Shown here: in pieces, positions 1 through 8,844 of the stretch | Position numbering within the stretch: position 1 is the first letter of the stretch | Layout of the letters: each line of letters begins with the position of its first letter | Translations under genes and position numbers: made by a program | Notes under the pieces: generated by a model | What the model saw: the letters and a program-made list of their open reading frames with translations, nothing else | Database searches by the model: none | Told to the model about the DNA's origin: nothing | Origin: an uncultured Caryophanales bacterium | Lineage (GTDB): Bacteria; Bacillota_I; Bacilli_A; RFN20; CAG-826 | NCBI GenBank assembly: GCA_946624155.1 | Contig: CAMORU010000003.1 | Location: 55,132 to 119,131, forward strand | DNA: 64,000 bases | Direction of reading: 5' to 3'

Positions 1-14
1 TTAACTAAAATATA

Positions 15-43
15 TCTACATAATATTTTATGTTTGTTATAAT
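15..43 (+). promoter_or_regulatory. ispG promoter, leaderless arrangement
   Basis: A -35-like TCTACA (15-20) and a perfect -10 TATAAT (38-43) are 17 bases apart. Only five bases separate the -10 box from the ATG at 49, so transcription would begin at about the start codon. There is no Shine-Dalgarno sequence. Confidence 0.65.
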
Positions 44-48
44 CTTTT

Positions 49-1107
49 ATGGTTATGACTACAAGAAATCACACAAAAACAATTAAAGTAGGAAATATCA
101 CAATAGGTGGATCAAACAAAGTTTTAATCCAATCTATGTGCAATATCAAAACTTCAAAAGTTGATGAAGTTGTTAAACAAATTAATGAATGCGCTATTTT
201 AGGCGCGGATTTAATGCGTGTATCTGTTTTAGATATGGAAGATGCAAAAGCAATTAGAGATATTATCTCTAAAATTTCAGTTCCTCTAATTGCAGATATT
301 CATTTTGACTATAAACTCGCTATCGAAGCAATTAACTCTGGAGCCAGTGCTGTTAGACTTAACCCAGGCAATATTGGCTCAGAAGAAAACGTCAAAAAAG
401 TAGTCGAACTTTGTAAAGAAAAACATGTTCCTATTAGAATTGGAGTTAACTCCGGTTCAATCGATAAAAATGTCAATAACGACACTTCAATTGTTAAGGC
501 TAAAGAATTAGTCGAAAGTGCTGAAAAGACCGTCAAAATGCTCGAAAAATATGGATTCTATGACACAGTCATAAGTCTAAAAGGTTCTCATGTACTTGAA
601 ACAGTTGAAGCATATAAATTGGCGGCCGAAAAATTTGATTATCCTCTTCACTTAGGCATCACTGAAGCCGGTCCTAAAGATATTGGTTTAATTAGATCGA
701 CTGCAGGTCTTGCTCCTATACTTTTAAATGGTATCGGAGATACCATTAGAATTTCACTTTCTGATGAACCTCAAGAAGAAGTTAGAGCATGTCGTAGACT
801 TCTTAAAGATTTAGAAATTAGAAACGATTATCCAAACCTTATTTCCTGCCCAACTTGTGGACGTACTCAAGTTAATTTAGTACCTCTAGCAAAGAAAGTT
901 CTTAAATATCTTGAAGATAACCACATCAATAAAACGGTAGCTGTGATGGGTTGCATCGTAAATGGTCCAGGCGAAGCTAAACGCGCTGATATTGGATGTG
1001 CGGGCGGCAAAGGCCAATGGGTAATATTTAAAAAAGAAGAAATTATTAAAACAGTTCCTGACGACAAAATATTCGATGAACTAATAAAAGAAATTCAAAA
1101 GTTATAA
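49..1107 (+). CDS. ispG: 4-hydroxy-3-methylbut-2-enyl diphosphate synthase (IspG)
   Basis: IspG catalyses the penultimate step of the MEP isoprenoid pathway, converting MEcPP to HMBPP in the cytosol with a [4Fe-4S] cluster. The 352-residue length fits the family's bacterial form. The N-terminal two thirds is the TIM-barrel part (ADIHFDYKLA, VRLNPGNIG). The C-terminal third carries the cluster cysteines in CPTCGR (about residue 268) and GCIVNGPGEAKRADIG (about 303). A second in-frame ATG lies two codons downstream. I keep the first because it sits where a leaderless transcript would begin. IspH, the next enzyme of the pathway, is encoded 2.3 kb away. The identification is very safe; the exact start is less so. 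Confidence 0.96.
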   Translation: MVMTTRNHTKTIKVGNITIGGSNKVLIQSMCNIKTSKVDEVVKQINECAILGADLMRVSVLDMEDAKAIRDIISKISVPLIADIHFDYKLAIEAINSGASAVRLNPGNIGSEENVKKVVELCKEKHVPIRIGVNSGSIDKNVNNDTSIVKAKELVESAEKTVKMLEKYGFYDTVISLKGSHVLETVEAYKLAAEKFDYPLHLGITEAGPKDIGLIRSTAGLAPILLNGIGDTIRISLSDEPQEEVRACRRLLKDLEIRNDYPNLISCPTCGRTQVNLVPLAKKVLKYLEDNHINKTVAVMGCIVNGPGEAKRADIGCAGGKGQWVIFKKEEIIKTVPDDKIFDELIKEIQKL

Positions 1108-1130
1108 AAAAGGCCAAAGGCATTTTTATT
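1106..1130 (+). terminator. Terminator between converging ispG and nfo
   Basis: A-rich left side, GCC-AAA-GGC core and T-rich right side form a symmetric hairpin that could stop transcription from both directions. The core stem is short and has a mismatch, so this is a moderate call. Confidence 0.5.
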
Positions 1131-2058
1131 TTACGATAGAAGCGAATGCGTGTCTTAATTCTTTTTCGACTTCTTTAATTTCTAATTTGCTTTTCCAATC
1201 GCTAAATTTATTAGCTCTTAGCATTTCAATTTCAATTTTGTATGGTGGTTTATCGTTAACGTATGGAGTTTCAAGTATTTTAGGGATGTCTTTTAAACGT
1301 GGATTATGCACCACCGCATTTAATGCTTCAAAGCCGATTTCACCATAACCAAGATTTTCGTGTCTGTCTTTATGTGAGCCAATTGGATTTTTTGAATCAT
1401 TAATATGGACTACGAATAATTTATTTAATCCTACTGTTCTTTCAACAGTATCTAAAATCTTTTCAAAGCCACGAATGTCATAGTTATTGTCACTAATGTG
1501 ACAAGTATCAAGACAAATACCCACTCTATCAGGATATTTACATTTGGAAATGATCTCTTGCATTTGCTCAAATGAAGTGCCCATTTCTGAGCCTTTTCCC
1601 GCCATAGTTTCGAGAGCAATTTTAACTTTAGTGCCATCTTGAGACAAAACCCAATCCAATGCTTTTACAATCGAATCTACACCATTTTCGATGCCTGTGT
1701 TGACATGACTTCCTGGGTGTAAAACTAAGATTTCACAACCAAATCCTGCAGTTCTCTTAACTTCGTTAAGAAGAACGGATTTTGCCATGTCGTAATTCGC
1801 TTTATTAAGCTGATTTGCGATGTTAATAATATATGGAGCATGCACAACGATTTTAGATTCATCAAAACCATGCTCTTTAATTAGAGCACGACCTTCATCA
1901 ATACGAAGCTTTTCAAGAGGAGAACGGAATGCGTTTTGAGGCGCGCCAGTATAAAACATAAATGTTGTTGAGCCATACGATATAGCTTCTTCAACAGATC
2001 CTAAATAGTATTTAGGACTACTCATTGAAACATGTGAGCCAATTAAAAGATCATCCAT
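1126..2058 (-). CDS. nfo: Endonuclease IV (AP endonuclease)
   Basis: Nfo cuts DNA 5' to abasic sites in base-excision repair and uses three zinc ions in an AP-endonuclease-2-type TIM barrel. The 310 residues show the family signatures: GSHVSMS at the N-terminus, LVLHPGSHVN, ALETMAGKGSEMG, GICLDTCHI and FVVHINDSKNPIGSHKDRHE with the metal-binding His and Asp residues. The start overlaps the TGA stop of cshB by eight bases (ATGGATGA), with a GGGAGA ribosome site just upstream, so the two are translationally coupled. In B. subtilis nfo (yqfS) also follows cshB (yqfR). Confidence 0.96.
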   Translation of the reverse strand: MDDLLIGSHVSMSSPKYYLGSVEEAISYGSTTFMFYTGAPQNAFRSPLEKLRIDEGRALIKEHGFDESKIVVHAPYIINIANQLNKANYDMAKSVLLNEVKRTAGFGCEILVLHPGSHVNTGIENGVDSIVKALDWVLSQDGTKVKIALETMAGKGSEMGTSFEQMQEIISKCKYPDRVGICLDTCHISDNNYDIRGFEKILDTVERTVGLNKLFVVHINDSKNPIGSHKDRHENLGYGEIGFEALNAVVHNPRLKDIPKILETPYVNDKPPYKIEIEMLRANKFSDWKSKLEIKEVEKELRHAFASIVK

Positions 2059-3403
2059 TTTGATTCTCCCTCTTATAACGTTCTACTCTTTGACGACGAA
2101 TATCCTTGCGAATAATTTCACGTCTATGTTTTGCTTTTACTTTTTCAATAACCTGCTTTTGTTTCTTTTTATAACCAGGTTTAACTTTCTTGTCTTTGCT
2201 CTTTATTTGAGCTTTCGCTTTTTGAATTTTATTTTGAAGTTCTTGATCAACTCTACGTTTTGTAGGATGGGATTTTTCAATACCTTTTCCTTCAACAAGT
2301 TCAGTTTCTTTAAGTATCAAATACTTAAATTTAACTCCGTTTTTGATTAATGCGAGTGGTTTTGTAGTCTTGTCATTGTTATAAAATGTATAGCAATTTC
2401 CTGTCTTATTAAATCTTCCGGTTCGACCCGCGCGATGATAATAGAATTCTAAATTATTTGGAAGATCAACGTTAATTACATCACTAACATCAGGAATATC
2501 TAGTCCACGTGCGGCCATATCCGAACACACTAAAATGTGAAACTCATCATTTTTAACTCTACGAATAATTGATTTTCTTTCGCGAGCATCCAAATCACCT
2601 GTTAATAAAGCCGCTTTATATTTTCTTGCTCTAAGATATGAATAAATCTCATTTGCGGTCTCTTTTTTAGATGCGAAAACAAGTAATAAATAAGGTTTTA
2701 TAATTTTAATAACATTAACTAATGATGTAATAACATCATTGTGCCTAATATCTATAAGATAATGGGTAACATTTGACGCAGTCATTGTCTCTTCGTTGAT
2801 GACTGGTACATTAGACCCAATATATTTCTCAAGTTCGTGTGATAAATTACTTTCTAGTGTAGCTGAATACACCAAAAATCTAGGTTTATTAGTTTGTTCA
2901 ACTATTTTATCGATCTCTAAAAAGAAACCTTCTTTAAGAAGCATATCTGCCTCATCTAAAACAATCGTGTTAACGTGCCTTAAAGAAACTTTACCCACTA
3001 AAATATCAACCAATCTTCCCGGAGTTCCTATTGCGATGTGTGGAGGTATAGAAAGACCTTGAGAACTTTCTTCTCTTTCGATTCCCGATTTAAATAATTT
3101 AATCTTTAAAGATGGGAATTCTTTTAAAAACGGAACTGCAAAATCATAGATTTGCTGAGTTAGTTCTCTTGTAGGCGCAATTATAATAGATTGAATATTT
3201 TGATTTTTCAAATCAACTTTTTCAATTAATGGAACTAAAAAGGCCAATGTCTTACCGGTTCCTGTAGCGGATTGAACCATTAAAGTTTCACCTTTTAAGG
3301 CTTTAGGAATTGCTCTTAATTGAATTTCAGAAGGATTAGTAAAACCTTGTCTATTTAAAGACTTGATCATTAATTCAGATAAGTTAATTCCTTTAAACGA
3401 CAT
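2051..3403 (-). CDS. cshB: DEAD-box ATP-dependent RNA helicase, CshB type
   Basis: An RNA helicase likely to help ribosome assembly and mRNA turnover in the cold. The 450 residues contain every core motif in order: Q motif (GFTNPSEIQ), motif I (ATGTGKT), PTREL, GTPGR, DEAD, SAT, ARGLDIP and HRAGRTGR. The last 80 residues are a strongly basic Lys/Arg tail that probably binds RNA. The subgroup name rests mainly on position: in B. subtilis cshB (yqfR) lies between ispH and nfo as here. It ends in TGA inside the nfo start. It is transcribed divergently from ispH across only 57 bases. Confidence 0.9.
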   Translation of the reverse strand: MSFKGINLSELMIKSLNRQGFTNPSEIQLRAIPKALKGETLMVQSATGTGKTLAFLVPLIEKVDLKNQNIQSIIIAPTRELTQQIYDFAVPFLKEFPSLKIKLFKSGIEREESSQGLSIPPHIAIGTPGRLVDILVGKVSLRHVNTIVLDEADMLLKEGFFLEIDKIVEQTNKPRFLVYSATLESNLSHELEKYIGSNVPVINEETMTASNVTHYLIDIRHNDVITSLVNVIKIIKPYLLLVFASKKETANEIYSYLRARKYKAALLTGDLDARERKSIIRRVKNDEFHILVCSDMAARGLDIPDVSDVINVDLPNNLEFYYHRAGRTGRFNKTGNCYTFYNNDKTTKPLALIKNGVKFKYLILKETELVEGKGIEKSHPTKRRVDQELQNKIQKAKAQIKSKDKKVKPGYKKKQKQVIEKVKAKHRREIIRKDIRRQRVERYKRENQNG

Positions 3404-3420
3404 AATTTTTCCCGCGCCTA

Positions 3421-3453
3421 ATTATACACGAAAAATCTTAAACGTGGTATTAT
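3421..3453. promoter_or_regulatory. Divergent promoters of cshB and ispH
   Basis: In the 57-base gap, a minus-strand -10 TATAAT (3421-3426) faces cshB and a plus-strand -10 TATTAT (3448-3453) faces ispH. They are only 21 bases apart, so their -35 regions overlap and the two polymerases should compete. The ispH ATG begins seven bases after its -10 box with no ribosome site, suggesting a leaderless message. Confidence 0.6.
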
Positions 3454-3460
3454 AGAACTC

Positions 3461-4324
3461 ATGAAAGTCACTGTTTTAGAACCAAGCGGATACTGTTCTG
3501 GTGTTGAAAGAGCCATCAAAATAGCACTTAAAACTAAAGAAGAACATCCTAATACGAATGTTGTTATTTTGGGCATGCTTGTTCATAACGAAGACTCATT
3601 GAAAAGCCTACAAAATCAAGGAATTGAAACCATATATAAAAAAGATTGTTCTTTAGAACAATTAATTGATGAAATTAAAGAACCTTCTGTTGTTATTTTA
3701 TCCGCACATGGACATGCAATAAGTGTTGAGGAAAAACTTATTAAAAATGGGCATGTTATAGTTGATGCAACTTGTCCTTTTGTTAAAACCTCATTACAAA
3801 CCATTTTTGAAGAAGTTAATAAAGGATTTCCTGTTTTTTATATTGGAGCTAAAAACCACCCTGAAGCAGTTGCGGCGCTTTCATTATCAAAAAATATCTT
3901 CTTTATTGATTATAAAGAACAAAATATTCCTGAAGTTTTAGAGAAATCACCTTTGGTGATATCTCAAACAACTCTATCAAAATTTGAAGTTGAAGAGATT
4001 AATAAGAAAATATTGGCTAAATATCCAAAAGCAAAATTTTTAGAAGGAATTTGTCACGCTTCAACCAAAAGGCAAGAAGCGTTAATGAATTTAGATAAAG
4101 ACGTTGATTTAATTTATGTTGTTGGAGGAAGCAATTCAAATAACTCCAAAACATTATTCAATCTTGCAAAAAATCTTTACCCTTCAAAACAAGTCAAATT
4201 AATCCAAAATGCATCAGACATAAAAGAAAAAGACCTTTTAGGTCTTTCCCATGTTGTTATTTCTTCTGGAGCTTCTACTCCTAAAGAAGTTATAAACGAA
4301 ATTAAAAATAAATTACTTAATTAA
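3461..4324 (+). CDS. ispH: 4-hydroxy-3-methylbut-2-enyl diphosphate reductase (IspH)
   Basis: IspH performs the last step of the MEP pathway, reducing HMBPP to IPP and DMAPP with an oxygen-sensitive Fe-S cluster. The 287 residues carry the three cluster cysteines in GYCSGVERAI (Cys12), DATCPFV (about 104) and EGICHAST (about 198). The substrate-binding histidines are in VHNEDS and SAHGHA, and the VGGSNSNNSKTL loop is present. The 3' end overlaps the converging nif3-like gene by 12 bases. A terminator for that opposing operon is written inside its coding sequence (4225-4247). Confidence 0.96.
   Translation: MKVTVLEPSGYCSGVERAIKIALKTKEEHPNTNVVILGMLVHNEDSLKSLQNQGIETIYKKDCSLEQLIDEIKEPSVVILSAHGHAISVEEKLIKNGHVIVDATCPFVKTSLQTIFEEVNKGFPVFYIGAKNHPEAVAALSLSKNIFFIDYKEQNIPEVLEKSPLVISQTTLSKFEVEEINKKILAKYPKAKFLEGICHASTKRQEALMNLDKDVDLIYVVGGSNSNNSKTLFNLAKNLYPSKQVKLIQNASDIKEKDLLGLSHVVISSGASTPKEVINEIKNKLLN
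4225..4247 (-). terminator. Terminator of the sigA-trmK-nif3 operon, inside ispH
   Basis: On the minus strand AAAGACC, loop TAAAA and GGTCTTT are followed by TTCTTTTA, a typical intrinsic terminator. It lies about 65 bases past the stop of the nif3-like gene, within codons of the opposing ispH gene. Confidence 0.75.
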
Positions 4325-5086
4325 TTCTGGAATTACTTCGTGATCGACAATTTCAACCTTAAGAGTTGGGTCAATCTCAAGAAGTAATTTTTTCATTTGT
4401 GGCATAAAAATACGTTCAATTTCATGAGATACATCTAAAAAGTTATAATGAAATGCCAAAATATCTCTTCTTGCATGATGTGGAATATCTCCTGAAAGGA
4501 AAATGTCATAACCTTCATCTCTCACTTTAAGGAAATCTCTTGATCCTGCACCACCAATAATTGCCACTTTTTTAATACGTTTTTGGCCACCATTAATTAA
4601 ATGCGAATATTCAAGTCCAAGACATTTATTTGCATACAATGCAAATTCATGTATCTCCATTTCATTTTCAAGCTCTCCTCCACGTGCCATAGGTACAGTT
4701 TCTAAAGGCTTGATATTTTTTAATTTAAGAGCATTAGCTAAAGCATCATTCATACCATCTCTGCCAGCATCAAAATTTGTATGCATAGAATAAACTGGGA
4801 TTCCCATCTTATCGATTTCTTCGCAAACGAAACGTTTAACATCGTGATGCGATAAAACTCTTTGTCTTGGTCCGTAAATAAAAGGATGGTGGGTTAAAAT
4901 TAAGTCAGGTTTTTCTTTTTTGTTTTTAACAATATTTAGTACTTCTTCATCAAAGTCCAAGCAAAGTAAAATTGAATTAATTTGATCTGGCAATTTTCCA
5001 GTCATTAAACCAACTCTATCACCACGACTTTTGATAGATTTTGGGAAACGTTTTGCAAGTTCTCTAAATAACTTAATTTTTTCCAT
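4313..5086 (-). CDS. Nif3-like dinuclear metal-centre protein (YqfO type, short form)
   Basis: A member of the NIF3/YqfO family, which folds into hexameric toroids with a two-metal site; its cellular role is still unsettled, and it is often annotated as GTP cyclohydrolase 1 type 2 homolog. The 257 residues include metal-ligand motifs LTHHPFIYGP (about 64), HTNFDAGRDGMNDALA (about 101) and, near the end, LSGDIPHHARRD with FLDVSHEIER. It lacks the PII-like insert that makes the Bacillus protein about 370 residues. It overlaps trmK by 14 bases, the classical trmK-yqfO pair. Confidence 0.9.
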   Translation of the reverse strand: MEKIKLFRELAKRFPKSIKSRGDRVGLMTGKLPDQINSILLCLDFDEEVLNIVKNKKEKPDLILTHHPFIYGPRQRVLSHHDVKRFVCEEIDKMGIPVYSMHTNFDAGRDGMNDALANALKLKNIKPLETVPMARGGELENEMEIHEFALYANKCLGLEYSHLINGGQKRIKKVAIIGGAGSRDFLKVRDEGYDIFLSGDIPHHARRDILAFHYNFLDVSHEIERIFMPQMKKLLLEIDPTLKVEIVDHEVIPELIK

Positions 5087-5738
5087 AATTTTCTAATCTT
5101 TCATTAATTTTTGTTAATTCCAAGACTTTGTCTTGAAGTTTTGGATTATCTTTAATTTTGCTAATTGTTTCTATGTTGTGATTAATCAAATATTCTTTGT
5201 ATTTTGGCCACAATTTATCTTCGTAAATTTTATATCCAAATTTAATTTCGTCTTCAGAATAAGTTTTATGGTTTTCATTTCTTTCAAATGAAGTAATTAC
5301 GTAGAATTTATTATCTTCAAAGACAATAATTTCTTTCGCGATTTCAAATCCATAATTAACAATTGTTTTTCTAGCAACATCAATATCTCTATGAGCATCA
5401 ATTATGATCTTTTTGACTTTTGCTATTTTGTCTGGTCTTTCATCAATAATTGATTTAATGTTTAATCCACCCATTCCAGCTATAACAATTGAGGTTACAT
5501 CTTTGCTAACGCTGACTAGACCATTCGAAAATGATAATTTAACTGCTTTTAAAGCACCTATATTATTTTGTAAATTCTGGTAAGGACCTTTTTTGTTTTC
5601 AATAGCAATTATTTGAATATTTTTATTTCTACCTATAAGGTAGAGTTCTAAAAGTCCATGGTCAGCGCCTATATCGGCAACTTTCTCACCAGGATCAATT
5701 AAATCACCAATAGTTCTAAGTCTAAGAGGCAGAAACAT
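5073..5738 (-). CDS. trmK: tRNA (adenine(22)-N1)-methyltransferase TrmK
   Basis: TrmK transfers a methyl group from S-adenosylmethionine to N1 of A22 in tRNA. The 221 residues begin with the family-typical LRLRTIGDLI and the SAM-binding VADIGADHGLLELYL motif. VIAGMGGLNIKSIID (about 83) is the conserved GMGG loop. The C-terminal half is a helical coiled-coil-like domain as in the Bacillus enzyme. It starts in the sigA stop (TAATG) and is translationally coupled to it, the same neighbourhood as in B. subtilis (sigA, cccA, trmK, yqfO). Confidence 0.94.
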   Translation of the reverse strand: MFLPLRLRTIGDLIDPGEKVADIGADHGLLELYLIGRNKNIQIIAIENKKGPYQNLQNNIGALKAVKLSFSNGLVSVSKDVTSIVIAGMGGLNIKSIIDERPDKIAKVKKIIIDAHRDIDVARKTIVNYGFEIAKEIIVFEDNKFYVITSFERNENHKTYSEDEIKFGYKIYEDKLWPKYKEYLINHNIETISKIKDNPKLQDKVLELTKINERLENYGKN

Positions 5739-7003
5739 TAGTTTTTAATCTCTCTATAATCTCCCAAGCGTGATACACGTTTACGTGTTCTTAATTTTTT
5801 GATAGCTTTTGCTTCAATTTGACGAATACGTTCACGAGTAACACCAAAAACCTTACCGACTTCTTCAAGAGTTCTAGGATGGTTATCAATTAAACCATAA
5901 CGAAGTTCAAGAACTCTTCTTTCTCTGTCGGTTAATTCAAGCATAACTTCATTAAGTTCGTCCTTAAGAAGAGATTTTGTTGTGTAATCACTTGGCGATT
6001 CAACTTCTTTATCTTCTAAGAAATCGCCTAAATGTGAATCATCTTCTTCACCAATAGGAGTCTCTAAAGAGACTGGTTCTTGATTTATACGTTGAATTTC
6101 TCTAATTCTTGCTGCGCTTAAAGCACCTTCTAGCCTATCTGAAATTTCTTCAGCTGTAGGATCACGTCCAAGTTCTTGAACAAGTTGTCTTTGAGCACGA
6201 GTAATTTTATTAATTGTTTCAACCATGTGAACCGGAATACGAATTGTACGAGCTTGATCGGCAATTGCACGAGTAATTGCTTGTCTAATCCACCATGTTG
6301 CATAAGTTGAAAACTTAAATCCTTTTGTATAGTCAAATTTCTCAACTGCTTTGATAAGACCCATATTACCTTCTTGAATAAGGTCTAAAAATGGCATTCC
6401 GCGACCGGCATAACGTTTAGCAATTGAAATGACTAAACGCAAGTTTGCGGTAATTAAGTCTTGTTTTGCGTCTTCATCGCCATCAATAATTCTTTGAGCG
6501 AGTTCAATTTCTTGTTGAGCGGTTAAAAGAGGCACTTTACCGATTTCTTTAAGATAAATCTTAACGGAGTCATTTACTTTAACATCACCAATAACGAGTT
6601 TAGAAATATCTTGTAACTCTTTTTCATCTGGGACATCTTCGTCATCCATGTCCATTGAAACATCAGAACCATCAAATTCTAATTCTTCAAGATCTCCATC
6701 ATCGCCTTCAGAGATAACATTAATGTTATTTGATTTAAAATAATTAATTAAATCTTCAACATCTTTATCTTCTAAATCTAAAAAAGAGATAGCATCTTGA
6801 ATATCTGCTTGTTCAATTTCTCCACCATCAGTTTTAGCTTTCTTAAGCAAACGAGCTTTTATTGAATCTAAAGATTCAATTTCATCTTCATCATCTGAAG
6901 GAACTTTTTTTACTTTCTTTTCTTTTACAACTTTTTTTACAGCTTTACTTTCAGCTTTTTTAGTTGTCTTTGCGCTTGCTTTTGTTTCTTTCTTTGCAGC
7001 CAT
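5738..7003 (-). CDS. sigA: Housekeeping RNA polymerase sigma factor (SigA/RpoD)
   Basis: The primary sigma-70 factor. The 421 residues start with a Lys/Ala-rich tail of about 35, then region 1.1 and a very acidic linker (about 105-130). Region 1.2 begins at [16 protein letters not shown], region 2 has [11 protein letters not shown] and [19 protein letters not shown], and region 4 ends with [20 protein letters not shown]. The intact regions 2.4 and 4.2 agree with the TTGACA/TATAAT-like promoters found in the window. A strong GGGGAGG ribosome site precedes the ATG. It follows dnaG by 32 bases in the classical dnaG-sigA operon. Confidence 0.97.
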   Translation of the reverse strand: MAAKKETKASAKTTKKAESKAVKKVVKEKKVKKVPSDDEDEIESLDSIKARLLKKAKTDGGEIEQADIQDAISFLDLEDKDVEDLINYFKSNNINVISEGDDGDLEELEFDGSDVSMDMDDEDVPDEKELQDISKLVIGDVKVNDSVKIYLKEIGKVPLLTAQQEIELAQRIIDGDEDAKQDLITANLRLVISIAKRYAGRGMPFLDLIQEGNMGLIKAVEKFDYTKGFKFSTYATWWIRQAITRAIADQARTIRIPVHMVETINKITRAQRQLVQELGRDPTAEEISDRLEGALSAARIREIQRINQEPVSLETPIGEEDDSHLGDFLEDKEVESPSDYTTKSLLKDELNEVMLELTDRERRVLELRYGLIDNHPRTLEEVGKVFGVTRERIRQIEAKAIKKLRTRKRVSRLGDYREIKN

Positions 7004-7035
7004 TTAATCGTCCTCCCCTACTTGACTAGTAAATG

Positions 7036-8838
7036 TTATTTTCTTTTAGAAATGTATTCTTTTAAAATTTTTGCTTGTTCTTCAACGGATTTTCCTTGGC
7101 ACGCTTGCCGTAATGCATTTTTCTCATAAATTTTAGTTCTTTCTTCGTTGATGACTGTATTACAGTCTTCCAGCATCTTTTTAGAATACTTAGCTTTATC
7201 TTTCCTGAAATTAATTGCGCTAATTTCATTAATGATTTGCTCTTTATTTTTAATTTCTATAGCGTTTAGTTCGTTAATCATTTCTGATGTATCAATTTTT
7301 CCAGTTTCTTTATATTGTTCGAGAATAAAATTGGCAATTGATCTATAGATTTCGTTATAGAAATATTTAATATCTTGTTCATAAAATTTAATTGCTTCAT
7401 CTGAAACAAACATTAAATCTAACACCGTTCTTTCTGCTAGAGTTAATCTTCTTAAATCACGAGATAATTTAGATAAATCAAGAGACGTATTCACTTCAGC
7501 ATTAACATTAGTTAATGAAGCACCACCATCAACACGTTTTCCTTTAAAATCCTTTAACGTATTTCTAATGGCTGAAGCAGTAAAATCTGTTGCTTCTGAG
7601 AGCTTATATATGTAGTCTTCCTGCACTAATTTATCTTTGATTGAAGCAATCATAGGCATAAAGTGATGAATAACTTTTTTCTTATCTTCAATACTTCCTA
7701 AAGGTGAAGTGTTTTTGTAGTAATTTAAAGCAAAATTAAATGGGTCAACTAGGCTGTTAACATAAGTTTTCAGTTTTTCTTCGCCGTCTTGTTTAAGAAT
7801 TTCATCAGGATCCCTTACTTCTCCAGGAACCGACACTAATCTATATGATAGGTGCGCTTCATCAAGTTGAGCCATAAGTCTCATCATTGCTGATTGTCCA
7901 GGTTTATCTCCGTCTAAACAAATTCTAATTTCACAGCCTAATTTCCTAAGTAATTCAATATGCTTTTCTGTTAATTTTGTTGACATTAATGCAACACAGG
8001 ATGTAATTCCAATTGTGTCAAAAGCAAAAACGTCCATAAAACCTTCAACAACATAAACATATCCATCATGTCGAGCTGTTTGTTTAGCAAGATGGTAGTT
8101 ATAAAGTATGTTACCTTTGGTAAAAATAACAGTTTCTGGTGAATTTACATATTTTGGAGCTTCAGGATCATCGTTAATTTTACGAGCTGAGAATCCACAA
8201 ACTTGACCATTTGAATCTTTAATTGGGAATATTAATCTTCCTTGATTGTTATCGCTCATTCCTGAAGTTTGAGCAATGGCAATTCCAGTATTTTCAATAT
8301 TTTTTAAAGAAAAACCTTTTGCTTTTAAATATTCGATGGTCATTTTTCCATCAGAAAAAGCATAACCTACTCCAAATTTAGCACATTGTTGCTGAGATAA
8401 TTGTCTTTTATCAAGGTAATCTCGTGCAACTTTACCTTCTTCTGTTGTTAAAGCATAAACATAATATTTTTGTAATTCGTTTATACAGTTATAAACTGGC
8501 AACAAATTTTCATCGATTTTACGTTGATAAGTTTGTTTATGAAGTCTAGGATCATCAAATCCTATAATCTCACAAACTTTACGAACAGCTTCTTCGAAGC
8601 TACATTTGTCGTATTTTTGGACAAAAGTAAAGACATCACCACCAGTTTGACATACAAAACAATGGAATGTTTGTTTATCTTTACTTATTTGCATTGATGG
8701 GTCATGATCATCGTGAAAAGGGCAAACAGCTACATAACCTTTGCCTTTCTTTTGCACGCTAGTTAAGTAATAAGAAATAACGTCGACTATGTCAGCGCGT
8801 TGTTTTATTTCTTTTACTAAATCAAAATCAATCGCCAT
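7036..8838 (-). CDS. dnaG: DNA primase DnaG
   Basis: DnaG makes RNA primers at the replication fork. The 600 residues contain the CHC2 zinc finger (CPFHDDHDPS ... FHCFVCQTGGD, residues 40-68) and the RNA-polymerase core with EGFMDV and DGDKPGQ of the TOPRIM fold (about 260-310). A C-terminal helicase-binding region follows. The gene starts six bases after the glyS stop, with GAGGAA as ribosome site inside the end of glyS. B. subtilis also has glyS upstream of dnaG-sigA. Confidence 0.97.
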   Translation of the reverse strand: MAIDFDLVKEIKQRADIVDVISYYLTSVQKKGKGYVAVCPFHDDHDPSMQISKDKQTFHCFVCQTGGDVFTFVQKYDKCSFEEAVRKVCEIIGFDDPRLHKQTYQRKIDENLLPVYNCINELQKYYVYALTTEEGKVARDYLDKRQLSQQQCAKFGVGYAFSDGKMTIEYLKAKGFSLKNIENTGIAIAQTSGMSDNNQGRLIFPIKDSNGQVCGFSARKINDDPEAPKYVNSPETVIFTKGNILYNYHLAKQTARHDGYVYVVEGFMDVFAFDTIGITSCVALMSTKLTEKHIELLRKLGCEIRICLDGDKPGQSAMMRLMAQLDEAHLSYRLVSVPGEVRDPDEILKQDGEEKLKTYVNSLVDPFNFALNYYKNTSPLGSIEDKKKVIHHFMPMIASIKDKLVQEDYIYKLSEATDFTASAIRNTLKDFKGKRVDGGASLTNVNAEVNTSLDLSKLSRDLRRLTLAERTVLDLMFVSDEAIKFYEQDIKYFYNEIYRSIANFILEQYKETGKIDTSEMINELNAIEIKNKEQIINEISAINFRKDKAKYSKKMLEDCNTVINEERTKIYEKNALRQACQGKSVEEQAKILKEYISKRK

Positions 8839-8844
8839 TAAATA